From Bacteroidales bacterium UBA4772 (GTDB lineage Bacteria; Bacteroidota; Bacteroidia; Bacteroidales; VadinHA17): DNA of 64,000 bases. The notes beneath the pieces are model-generated. The model had not been told where the DNA came from, did not search any database, and worked only from the letters and a program-made list of their open reading frames with translations. The stretch is taken from NCBI GenBank assembly GCA_002403305.1, contig DHHM01000001.1:124001-188000 (forward strand). Direction: 5' to 3'. The position numbers and the translations under genes were made by a program. The stretch's first letter is position 1, and each line of letters opens with the position of its first letter. Positions 8,643 to 15,940 of this stretch are shown here, piece after piece.

Positions 8643-8723
8643 TTATACAGACATACAACTACTCGGCCCCGGTGCGGACTGATAATAAAAATAATAATAG
8701 CAGTATGCTGTTGTTCTCTTCAT
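8643..8723 (-). CDS. Tyrosine-rich leader peptide (attenuator), 26 aa
   Basis: The reading frame runs from ATG 8723 to TAA 8643, upstream of the intrinsic terminator that precedes the aminotransferase-tyrA-DAHP synthase-aroA operon. Residues 7-14 read YCYYYFYY. Six of 26 codons are Tyr (one TAC, five TAT) and one is Phe. A ribosome stalled there when Tyr-tRNA is scarce leaves codons 17-20 (GCA CCG GGG CC) free to pair with the 5' terminator arm. A ribosome reaching the stop codon would cover this segment and let the terminator fold. The Tyr bias matches an operon that makes tyrosine and contains no prephenate dehydratase. It is too short for routine gene calling. Confidence 0.8.
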   Translation of the reverse strand: MKRTTAYCYYYFYYQSAPGPSSCMSV

Positions 8724-8734
8724 ATCTGTGGCTG

Positions 8735-8763
8735 CTAAAGTACACAAAATAGTATCATGTCAA
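8735..8763 (-). promoter_or_regulatory. Probable promoter of the tyrosine operon leader
   Basis: The minus strand has TTGACA at 8763-8758 and TACTTTAG at 8742-8735. The spacing is 18 bp from TTG to a -7 box that differs at one position from TAnnTTTG. The predicted start near 8728 leaves only about five bases before the leader ATG at 8723, so the leader would be almost leaderless. This close spacing lowers confidence. Confidence 0.45.
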
Positions 8764-8812
8764 CTCATTGCCGGAAAAAAATCACAATCCTTTTATAAAA
8801 AACTTAAAAACC

Positions 8813-8820
8813 TATCTTTA
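8813..8820 (+). promoter_or_regulatory. Possible -7 box for the CYTH gene
   Basis: TATCTTTA lies ten bases before the ATG at 8830 and differs from TAnnTTTG at the last position. It is divergent to the tyrosine operon promoter. The transcript would have almost no 5' leader. Support is the motif only. Confidence 0.35.
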
Positions 8821-8829
8821 AAGGCAGAA

Positions 8830-9297
8830 ATGGCATTGGAAATTGAAAGAAAATTTCTTGTCTGCGGCGAGTTCATTGATCAGGCCACAGAAACAACTGA
8901 GATCGTGCAGGGGTATCTCTCGTCTTTGCCTGACAGAACCGTGAGGGTGCGCGTCCGTGGAGAGAAGGGTTACATTACGGTCAAGGGTCTTGCAGATGGG
9001 TCGGGAATTGCCAGGTATGAGTGGGAGAAGGAGATACCCGTCGAAGACGCCAGGGAGCTTCTTAAGCTATGCGAACCATGGCCGGTGGAGAAGACTCGTT
9101 ACCTGGTTCCTTACGGGGGGCATATCATTGAGGTGGATGTTTTTCACGGAGCGAACATCGGACTGGTGATGGCGGAGATAGAGCTGCGCTCGGCGGATGA
9201 GGTCTTTGAGAAACCACCGTGGCTGGGAGAAGAGGTCTCCGGTGACCCGAGGTACTATAACTCAGCACTCTCAGTAAAACCCTACAGCCGCTGGTAA
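8830..9297 (+). CDS. CYTH domain triphosphatase-like protein
   Basis: This 155-residue protein starts at ATG 8830 (MALEIERKFLV). The frame is open to 8728, but only this start gives the family N-terminus. EIERKF is the ExExK signature of the CYTH/triphosphate tunnel metalloenzyme fold. Later alternating charged strands (RTVRVRVRGEKGYITVKG, IARYEWEKEIP, KTRYLVP, IIEVDVF, MAEIELRS) supply the basic and acidic residues that line the tunnel. Family members hydrolyse inorganic triphosphate or related compounds, and some cyclise ATP. Its stop overlaps the next ATG (TAATG), so the two form an operon. Confidence 0.88.
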   Translation: MALEIERKFLVCGEFIDQATETTEIVQGYLSSLPDRTVRVRVRGEKGYITVKGLADGSGIARYEWEKEIPVEDARELLKLCEPWPVEKTRYLVPYGGHIIEVDVFHGANIGLVMAEIELRSADEVFEKPPWLGEEVSGDPRYYNSALSVKPYSRW

Positions 9298-9827
9298 TGG
9301 TTAAAAAGAGCCCCGCGGAGGTTACACGGATCATTATTGCAGTGCTGCTGGTGATAACAGCCATTGTGATCGCATCAATGACCGTGGGGCGGGACATCTA
9401 CAATGGTTCGCGTGACGAGGGGATGCTTTCATTTGCCATTGTTAACGCTTGCGGCTATCTCTTCTTTCTCTTCATGCCTGTGGAGGTGGCGTTCATTTAT
9501 TATCTGCAAGGTGACATGAGTGTTCTGGCGCTCAATGCCGTAGCCATTTGTACGGCTCTCTTCTCACAGTCGATCGACTATTCCATTGGCCTGCTGGTGA
9601 GCAACAGCTTCATTGATAAGTTTATCGGCCGGAAGCGTTATGAAAATGCCGAGGCACGCATAGAAAAGTATGGCAACCTGACAATTTTTGTCTTCAATGC
9701 TCTGCCGCTATCCTCACCGGTCATCTCCCTTGCCGCAGGAATGCTACGGCACAGGATCACGGACACAGTAATCTGCACTGTTCTGGGATTGATGGTAAAG
9801 TACCTCGCCCTGACCCTGATCTTCTAG
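9297..9827 (+). CDS. Small polytopic membrane protein, VTT/DedA-like
   Basis: This 176-residue protein has about four membrane segments: IIIAVLLVITAIVIASM, AIVNACGYLFFLFMPVEVAFIYYL, VAICTALFSQSIDYSIGLLV and ITDTVICTVLGLMVKYLALTL. A conserved-looking stretch, YGNLTIFVFNALPLSSPVISLAAGMLR, resembles the VTT (SNARE-associated/DedA) core, in which a re-entrant segment precedes F..PL....S..AG. It is translationally coupled to the CYTH gene. Function is unknown; DedA relatives act as lipid scramblases or in membrane homeostasis. The family assignment is moderate. Confidence 0.65.
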   Translation: MVKKSPAEVTRIIIAVLLVITAIVIASMTVGRDIYNGSRDEGMLSFAIVNACGYLFFLFMPVEVAFIYYLQGDMSVLALNAVAICTALFSQSIDYSIGLLVSNSFIDKFIGRKRYENAEARIEKYGNLTIFVFNALPLSSPVISLAAGMLRHRITDTVICTVLGLMVKYLALTLIF

Positions 9828-9924
9828 AGAGGACATGACGAATAACCCGGCCGGGCTCTCCGGTGAGCAATCTACGTAACCCCTAAAACCTGAAAAACCT
9901 TACATTGTCTGGCTGGTGACCGCG

Positions 9925-10458
9925 TCAGGCTTGCTTTGCATACTGCACCTCGCAGAAGATGCGCACGTCGTCGCTGACCAGCACGCCACCGGCCTCAAGA
10001 GCTGCATTCCAGTTCAACCCCCATTCCTTCCGGTTGATCTTGCCAGTAAGACTGAAGCCGGCCTTGAGATTGCCCCATGGGTCCTTGCCGATACCGCCAA
10101 CCTCAACGTCAAGCTTCACTGGCTTTGTTATATCCCTGATGGTCAGATTGCCGTTCAAGGTGAAGCTCTCATCATCCACTTTTTCCAGTGATGTGGATTC
10201 AAACTTCAGTTCCGGATATTTCTCAGCATCAAAGAAATCAGCACTCCTGAGATGCTCGTCCCTTTGGTCGGAGTTAGTGAAAACGGATGCGGTGGCTGCC
10301 TGAAATTTAATCTTTGCCGTTGAAAAGTCATCGCCCAGCGACTCCACTTCCGAAGAGAACTCCTTGAAGCTGCCCGTTACGGTAGTGATCATCATATGCT
10401 TGACCTTGAACTGAATCTCACTATGCGAAGGATCTATCGTCCATTTTGTTGTTTCCAT
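9925..10458 (-). CDS. YceI family lipocalin-like protein
   Basis: The 177-residue protein opens with METTKWTIDPSHSEIQFKVKH, the typical YceI start (W.iD..HS.i.F.v.H). It continues with FDAEKYPELKFESTS, GNLTIRDITKPV and NRKEWGLNWN, all diagnostic of the family. YceI proteins form a beta-barrel binding polyisoprenoids or amphiphilic lipids, and in some bacteria respond to stress. No signal peptide is present, so this copy is predicted to be cytoplasmic, as in many Bacteroidota. It stands alone between a convergent plus-strand gene and the SDR gene. Confidence 0.92.
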   Translation of the reverse strand: METTKWTIDPSHSEIQFKVKHMMITTVTGSFKEFSSEVESLGDDFSTAKIKFQAATASVFTNSDQRDEHLRSADFFDAEKYPELKFESTSLEKVDDESFTLNGNLTIRDITKPVKLDVEVGGIGKDPWGNLKAGFSLTGKINRKEWGLNWNAALEAGGVLVSDDVRIFCEVQYAKQA

Positions 10459-10607
10459 GATATTGAGACTTTTTAATGTTTTACGATTGCCTGTTTCAGG
10501 AATAAAACAACATTATTCGCGGATTGTTCAGCAGATGTTGCACAAAGTGCCAGTTCTCAGTCGGCAACCCTCAGCCGGCAGTCAACTTACCATTCCAAAA
10601 ATGCAGG

Positions 10608-10656
10608 CTGCTGACTGAAGAGACTGCTGACTGAAGACTGTGGACTGAAGACTGAA
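10608..10656. repeat. Short direct repeats of CTGCTGACTGAAGA
   Basis: CTGCTGACTGAAGA occurs at 10608-10621 and 10624-10637, followed by a partial third unit, GGACTGAAGACTGAA, at 10642-10656. The period is about 16 bp. It lies in the gap between the SDR stop and the YceI start and is probably simple-sequence expansion. No dyad symmetry suggests a terminator. Confidence 0.55.
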
Positions 10657-10657
10657 A

Positions 10658-11572
10658 TCAGATCGGGTACCTGACGCCGGTCAGCGATTCGGATACCTCC
10701 CACAGCCTGGCGGAGAGGTCAGCCTTGAACATTTTGCCGGCCTCATCGGTCAGGGCCGGATCACCTTTGTGGTTTCCAAAGCCGTCAGGTCCTATATATT
10801 CGCCTCCGCGCAGATCAGGGTGAGAAGCAGCACAAATAGTTGGCAGTGCGCCCTTTTCAGCCGGCTGTGCGACGATACTCATGAGCGCCTTCATCACCTT
10901 GCCTGTCTCCTTGCCCGATCCGCGTGACAGCAGGTTGGTGACACTGATGCCCGGATGGCACAGGACACTTATACTGGTTGATCCGGCACGCTCAAGACGG
11001 TGCTGAAGCTCAACGGCAAAGAGCAGGTTGGCCAGCTTGCTCTGCCGGTAGAAGATCATCGGGTTGTATCCGTGCGACCCGTCAAGATTTTTGAAGTTAA
11101 TCCTGGCTTTGCGTGCAGCGATACTGCTGACAGTGACCACCCTGGAAAGAGGCGTGGCCATGAGTATCGGCAACAGGTGTGCTGTGAGTGCAAAGTGCCC
11201 CAGGTGGTTCGTGCCGAACTGGAGCTCAAAACCGTCCTTCGTCTTTGAGTAGGGAGGCACCATAACACCTGCATTGTTGATAAGTATGTCAAGCCTGTCA
11301 AAACGCCCGGTGAACTCCGAAGCAAACTGCCTGACAGAGGCAAGGTCGCCAAGGTCAAGATGCATTACAGTCACCTCCGCAGCTGGGTGCAGTGCCCTGA
11401 TCCTGTCAGCTGCCTTCTCCCCTTTTGCCATGTTCCTCACGGCCAGAACCAGTCCGGCCCCTTTTGAGGCAAGCACCTCCGAAGCTGCCAGCCCGATACC
11501 GCTGGCCCCGCCGGTGACAATTAATATTTTTCCTTTAAGATCGTCTATACTGTCAACACTCCAATTAGTCAT
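10658..11572 (-). CDS. Short-chain dehydrogenase/reductase (retinol dehydrogenase-like)
   Basis: This 304-residue classical SDR has the cofactor motif TGGASGIG near residue 20, the NNAGVM segment, the catalytic Ser in TVSSIAA, and YRQSK (Tyr/Lys of the catalytic pair). The LRGGEYIGPDGFG tail resembles the retinol/protochlorophyllide dehydrogenase-like subgroup. The Asp after beta-2 that sets NAD preference is not evident, while RNMAKGEKAADRIR suggests NADP(H). The substrate is unknown. It is a single-gene unit with its own predicted promoter at 11623-11630. Confidence 0.9.
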   Translation of the reverse strand: MTNWSVDSIDDLKGKILIVTGGASGIGLAASEVLASKGAGLVLAVRNMAKGEKAADRIRALHPAAEVTVMHLDLGDLASVRQFASEFTGRFDRLDILINNAGVMVPPYSKTKDGFELQFGTNHLGHFALTAHLLPILMATPLSRVVTVSSIAARKARINFKNLDGSHGYNPMIFYRQSKLANLLFAVELQHRLERAGSTSISVLCHPGISVTNLLSRGSGKETGKVMKALMSIVAQPAEKGALPTICAASHPDLRGGEYIGPDGFGNHKGDPALTDEAGKMFKADLSARLWEVSESLTGVRYPI

Positions 11573-11622
11573 TCTTTTCTTTATGATTTAGAAGATAACA
11601 ATATCTGCCTGTAAAAGTTCGG

Positions 11623-11630
11623 CAAATATA
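11623..11630 (-). promoter_or_regulatory. Predicted -7 box for the SDR gene
   Basis: On the minus strand this reads TATATTTG, a perfect TAnnTTTG, about 50 bases upstream of the SDR start at 11572. No clear TTG is seen at the expected distance upstream. Confidence 0.45.
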
Positions 11631-11671
11631 AAGGATTCGGGCGAAGTATCCCGGCGAACCGGAGGCCGGAG

Positions 11672-12346
11672 CTACAGTTTCACGGAATAAGTTACTCCCA
11701 GAATGTTTTCGTAAGCAGGCTTGGTTACCCTGCTGTCATTGTAGATATACTCCAGCCCGAAGGTGTGCCTCTTGTTGAAAGTATATTCGGCACCTATCAT
11801 CGAACGCCATTTGTCTGCAGTATATTCATTGGGACTGAACAGCATGGTGTGCATCTCCACGTTGACGTAAGGCTTCAGAGGCAATCCCCTGATATCATAA
11901 TCGAGTTCAAACCTAAGCCTGTGATACCAACCCGGAACCTCGTCATGGGGATCTTCAATATATGTTTTGATCTGCTGCTGGATGCGCGACCTCAGCGCAA
12001 AGGTGAAACGGTAAAGCTCAGGTGCAGTACCTTTTACCTGAAGGAACCAGCGATGACGAACATGGTAATTGCCGTCATCCTCATTTTGTTTTATAAGACG
12101 GTAATAGAGACCGGCAGCCAGATAGTCATTGAATTTGTACCTGATTCCGGGCTCAATATAATACTTGTCAATATGTGCTGCATTCCGGTCAGTACGTATA
12201 CTGGTTTCGAGATCCAGCCGAAGATTGCCAATGATTTTTTTTTCGGCCTTGGCCTCATACCAGATACCGAAATCAGTCTTTTGCCCGGCAACCGCTGCCG
12301 GCAGGAGAAATGCAAAAAGTATTAAAACAGTCGTTCTAATCGTCAT
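11672..12346 (-). CDS. DUF2490 family predicted outer-membrane beta-barrel protein
   Basis: The chosen start at 12346 (MTIRTTVLILFAFLLPAAVAG) gives a clean signal peptide. The frame is open to 12409 but those codons lie inside the upstream gene. The mature part consists of alternating amphipathic strands rich in aromatic residues (FGIWYEAKAEKK, YYIEPGIRYKFNDYLAAGLYYRL, VRHRWFLQVK, HRLRFELDYD) and ends with TYSVKL, typical of a beta-barrel with a C-terminal strand. Its start overlaps the end of the DUF4956 gene by about 11 bp, so it is the third gene of the VTC-type operon. It may give the system an outer-membrane component, but this is inferred from position alone. Confidence 0.75.
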   Translation of the reverse strand: MTIRTTVLILFAFLLPAAVAGQKTDFGIWYEAKAEKKIIGNLRLDLETSIRTDRNAAHIDKYYIEPGIRYKFNDYLAAGLYYRLIKQNEDDGNYHVRHRWFLQVKGTAPELYRFTFALRSRIQQQIKTYIEDPHDEVPGWYHRLRFELDYDIRGLPLKPYVNVEMHTMLFSPNEYTADKWRSMIGAEYTFNKRHTFGLEYIYNDSRVTKPAYENILGVTYSVKL

Positions 12347-13037
12347 CATCGTTGTCAGGTTTGATAAAACCATCCTGGTCGGCAAGATTGACAGAGCGGC
12401 TTTTGTCATCGTAATATACTATCATCCTGCATGTATCCTTCAGGAAATTTATTGATCCTATCTCAACTTTCTTGATCTCCTGAATACCGGTACGTTCCCG
12501 GAGGTCGGCAATCATCTCGTCATATTTCTCAGGTACGATAAGATTTATCTTTTCATAAACGATTGATTTTGATGATGTGTGCCTGAGCAGCCACACCTTC
12601 TCAAGGCCAAAGGTGATGAGCAATACGGCAAGATTGGCAAACAGTATCTCATAGATGCTTGTGCCGGCTGTAAGGGCGTTGATCACGGAGACGCCGATGA
12701 CAAGGAAGAGGTAGGTCATCTCCTTGATGGGCATGGGGTTGGTACGGTACCTGATGATACCGAAGATGGCAAAGAGCCCCAGTGCGAATCCTATCTGCAG
12801 GGTGACGCTCTCAAGCAGGTAGCAGAGAAAGAAGACCACAGTGGATATAAGTATGTAAGTGAACAGGTAATCCTTTCTCCTGCTGCCTGAATAATAGAGC
12901 CATCGAACCAGCAATATTATGACCGCCAGGTTAATGCCGAAGCGCACCAACAGCTCCGGGAACCCCGTAAAGCTGAACATTTCCGATACCGCTGCCGTTG
13001 TGCTGACGTCAGGCTGTGCCATTACTGTAAAATTCAT
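12336..13037 (-). CDS. DUF4956 membrane protein (VTC-associated)
   Basis: This 233-residue protein has about four membrane helices in its first 150 residues (LLVRFGINLAVIILLVRWLYY, YLFTYILISTVVFFLCYLLE, LQIGFALGLFAIFGIIRYR, YLFLVIGVSVINAL) and a C-terminal soluble domain. FAIFGIIRYRTNPMPIKEMTYLF is the family's most conserved block. It ends in an acidic tail, DNDDDD. DUF4956 genes are regularly paired with VTC/CYTH-type polyphosphate polymerase-like genes, as here, where it overlaps the VTC gene by 29 bp (14 bp if translation begins at the second Met, 13022). It probably partners or anchors the polymerase. Confidence 0.82.
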   Translation of the reverse strand: MNFTVMAQPDVSTTAAVSEMFSFTGFPELLVRFGINLAVIILLVRWLYYSGSRRKDYLFTYILISTVVFFLCYLLESVTLQIGFALGLFAIFGIIRYRTNPMPIKEMTYLFLVIGVSVINALTAGTSIYEILFANLAVLLITFGLEKVWLLRHTSSKSIVYEKINLIVPEKYDEMIADLRERTGIQEIKKVEIGSINFLKDTCRMIVYYDDKSRSVNLADQDGFIKPDNDDDD

Positions 13038-13836
13038 CCCTGATCCTGTTTAGGAGTAAAAACTTTGGTTTAATGTTGTTCTGTTTCGGGGCACCGTTCA
13101 ACAGTGCCATCCCAGTAACATACTTGCTGAATCCCGTGCTGCGTATGCCTTGACTCTTCAGCTGAATGAAGAAAGGTGACAGTGCCGTCGACTTTTCACT
13201 CTTTATCTCTGCTATTGCCAGGTAGGGCATCTCGAGGCATTCACCCTTCAGGTTGTTCCATGTGATATTGTAGTCAACGGTGATCCTCTCAGCATGCTGC
13301 AGGTTCACCAGTGTTATGCGTGTGAAGCCGGTATTCAGCACGGGTTTTAAGGAGGCGGTATCTGCTGATATCAGCTCCTCAAGGAACTCCTGAGATTCCT
13401 CCAGGTGGTCCATCCCATCCATCACCTTCTCTTTCTCCTGCCTTGTTTTTGAGGTCCTGCCCTTGTTCGACTTCTGCTTTACCTCAAGGAAGGTGAGACC
13501 GTTGCTCTCGTAACTCCTGACCCTGACTTTTGTCCTGTTCAGTTTTCCGGTTACATGCTGGAGGTAAAAGACCAGGTCGGGGGTGTCGAAGTAAACAGTC
13601 TTGTAGCAAAACTCGCGCTCGTTATCTATCTCGAGAGTAGAGTATACCGACCGGATACTTCGCAGTAGCAGGGGCAGCTTGCTTACCGGGAAGAGATACT
13701 TGGTGTCAACACGGTTCATGTACCTGACATTGTAGGTCCCGTCAAGGCCTATCGGATTAAAACCCTGTAGTATATCATTCAGTTTTGTCAAACTCTCAAA
13801 TAATGAAGCTGTAAAGATAGCAGACTTTTCAGTCAT
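13009..13836 (-). CDS. VTC-domain polyphosphate polymerase-like protein
   Basis: This 275-residue protein has the hallmarks of the VTC4-type tunnel fold: MNRVDTKYLFP near the N-terminus, TKVRVRSY, a long EVKQKSNKGRTSKTRQ strand pair, ERITVDYN, AIAEIKSE and a C-terminal GFSKYVTG. The basic residues and the Glu are those that bind polyphosphate and metal in the yeast enzyme. It probably synthesises polyphosphate from ATP. The ATG at 13836 is the longest start. A TAnnTTT-like box (TATCTTTA, 13819-13812) and family lengths suggest TTG 13791 (LTKLNDILQGF) may be the real one. It is the first gene of an overlapping operon with DUF4956 and DUF2490. Confidence 0.82.
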   Translation of the reverse strand: MTEKSAIFTASLFESLTKLNDILQGFNPIGLDGTYNVRYMNRVDTKYLFPVSKLPLLLRSIRSVYSTLEIDNEREFCYKTVYFDTPDLVFYLQHVTGKLNRTKVRVRSYESNGLTFLEVKQKSNKGRTSKTRQEKEKVMDGMDHLEESQEFLEELISADTASLKPVLNTGFTRITLVNLQHAERITVDYNITWNNLKGECLEMPYLAIAEIKSEKSTALSPFFIQLKSQGIRSTGFSKYVTGMALLNGAPKQNNIKPKFLLLNRIRDEFYSNGTA

Positions 13837-13952
13837 GGCAAGACCGTCGGTCCGTGCTCACATATGCTGTCTGATAACATTACCCGGCGTGGTAATATTT
13901 TGTGTCAGGCAGAATAAAAGGAGCGGAATGAGACGACACTGTTGTCTACCGG

Positions 13953-15481
13953 CTAATTGTCAATCAGGCTGAACCTCCACCGTGGATTTGACGAGCTCCG
14001 GTGCTCCTTCTCCACTATCGCTCTGACCCTTTCTATAAGTTCAGGGTTCTCCGCAGCCAGATCATGCATCTCCCGCGGATCTGTTGAGAGATTGTAGAGT
14101 TCGAACCTGTCATTCCCCTTGTGCATCTCCCTGCGCAGTGCCTTCAAATTTCCGATCATCACTGCCTGCTGTCCTCCGTACTCCGGGAACTCCCAGTAGA
14201 GGTACCCATGTGCTGCTGCTTCCTTCCGGTCAGTTCAGGCAGGAAACTGATGCCGTCGGTTCCTTCAGGCCTCTCAGTGCCGGTGATCTCACAGATTGTG
14301 GGCAGTAGGTCCTGAAAGGACGACAGATGATCAGAGACCTCTCCTTCCCCGATCACGCCGGGCCATGATGCTATCATAGGAACACGTATCCCTCCCTCAT
14401 ACAGGAAGCCCTTGCTGTAGCCGTAACTGCCTCTGAAGGGTGCGGCGCTGCCGAACCATTCCGGATCCGTACCTGCGTTCCATGCCGGACCGTTATCACT
14501 GGTAAAGAGTATAAGGGTGTTATCATAGATGCCCATCTCCTTCAGGCGGGATACAAGCCTGCCGATCTGGTCATCGAGGTATGAGATCATCGCGGCATAG
14601 GTTGCATGCGGGTATCTTACCGGGAAGTAACCCTGTTCCCCGGTATAGGGCTCTTCCTCTCCGAATTTGTCAACGTAGCGGCGAATCCACTCCCCAGGAG
14701 CCTGAAGGGCCAGGTGAGGTATGGGCGTTGCCCAGTAGAGGAAGAAAGGCTTACCTCCACAGGAGTCGATGAAGGAGATCATCTCTCTGAACATCAGCTC
14801 GGGAGCATAGTCTCTCATGTTGAACCTGTCATAACTGGAAGGGTCATGGGGGTCGTCCCCGGGAGCAAATCCGGTGTAGGGAGCGACTGTATCGTTTCCG
14901 AGCCATACCCTGGAGTTGTTGCTCCAGAGATGTACCGGGTAGTATGTATGGGCTATCCGCTGGCAGTTGTAGCCGTAGAAGAAATCAAATCCCTGGCTGT
15001 TGGGTCTGCCTCCCGTATGGGGTGCACCTAGGCCCCACTTGCCAACGGCACCTGTGATATAGCCGTTCTTTTGCAACAGTGAAGCGACGGTCTGAGTACC
15101 ATCAGCAAGCGGCCGCTGCCCTTCGAGGGTTGAATCTGCTATCATGGCGCGGTAACTCCACACATCCCCCCTTTCGGCCCATTCATCGTTGCCCCTTACC
15201 TGCGCATGCCCGGTATGCATGCCAGTCAGCAGCACGCAACGAGAAGGGGCACAGACGGCGGAGCCCGCATAGTGACGGGTGAACCGCATGCCACCCTCTG
15301 CCAGACGGTCTATATGTGGTGTCTCAATCTTCTCCTGCCCGTAAGGCCCCGTATCTCCGTATCCAAGGTCGTCGGCAAGGATGATAATTATATTAGGCTT
15401 TAGAGGTGCATCGGCACTGCACCCTGCTGCCGTCAGGGCAACCACGGCAACAAAGAGTGCAAAAAAGAGCTTTGCCTTCAT
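13953..15481 (-). pseudogene. Type I sulfatase lipoprotein, frameshifted near its C-terminus
   Basis: The gene starts at 15481 with a lipoprotein signal (LTAAGC) and runs in frame as a type I sulfatase. It shows PNIIIILADDLGYGD with metal Asp residues, CAPSRCVLLTGMHTGH with the Cys converted to formylglycine (C-x-P-S-R), and LFTSDNGPAWN. The first frame stops at 14159 after a non-homologous tail. Near 14210 the expected continuation, HGYLYWEFPEYGGQQAV then MIGNLKALRR, appears in another frame and runs to a TAG at 13953. One base is missing in the CAGCAGCACAT context. It may be a real recent frameshift or a sequencing error. The substrate (sulfated glycan) cannot be deduced. Confidence 0.82.
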
Positions 15482-15485
15482 TGAA

Positions 15486-15797
15486 TCAGAAACCCCTGAA
15501 CCAGCTTTGAAACTGTTCGCCCACCCAGGGAATGGGCTTCATGATATCCTGAGCCGACCATATAAGACTCATGAGCCAGAAAATAAACACAAGGATGCTT
15601 CCTATAAACCAGATCGCCTGGCCCAGGACAGGAATGGCATTGAGCACCGACAGTGCTATGCTTATGATTATCAGACCCAGATTCTGTCTTATGTAATAGC
15701 TGGCATACTCCTCCTTGTTGTTCATGTTGACAATGAGGGCGATGATCCATCCTATTCCGAAAAGGTGTGATACGATAGCCTTTGTCTTCGCATTCAT
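15486..15797 (-). CDS. Small DUF4870-like (Tic20-type) membrane protein
   Basis: This 103-residue protein has three to four membrane segments: AIVSHLFGIGWIIALIVNM, LGLIIISIALSVLNAIPVLGQAIWFIG and ILVFIFWLMSLIWSA. The block N.KEEYASYYIRQ is characteristic of DUF4870/Tic20-like small proteins, where a charged loop with FHARQ-like residues follows the first helix. Function is unknown. It ends 4 bp before the sulfatase start, and a TAATTTTG box (minus strand, 15828-15821) lies 24 bp upstream of its ATG, so the sulfatase may be read from the same promoter. Confidence 0.75.
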   Translation of the reverse strand: MNAKTKAIVSHLFGIGWIIALIVNMNNKEEYASYYIRQNLGLIIISIALSVLNAIPVLGQAIWFIGSILVFIFWLMSLIWSAQDIMKPIPWVGEQFQSWFRGF

Positions 15798-15820
15798 GGT
15801 TTAAGTTTTTAAGGTTCATT

Positions 15821-15828
15821 CAAAATTA
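15821..15828 (-). promoter_or_regulatory. Predicted -7 box for the DUF4870-sulfatase unit
   Basis: The minus strand reads TAATTTTG, matching TAnnTTTG, 24 bases upstream of the DUF4870 ATG at 15797. No convincing TTG element is seen further upstream. Confidence 0.4.
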
Positions 15829-15940
15829 TAAATAATGCCTGTGCCGATGAAATTCTTTGAAGGAATAAGTAAAAGATATTAACTCAACTGAACAGAGTTG
15901 CTTGCTTTGCATATTTTTGTGCCCTGAAATCTTTCTTACC

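Noticed and set aside
10608..10656. Direct repeats as a CRISPR array
   Set aside because: Units are 14 bases with 2-base spacing and no Cas genes nearby, so this is simple-sequence expansion.
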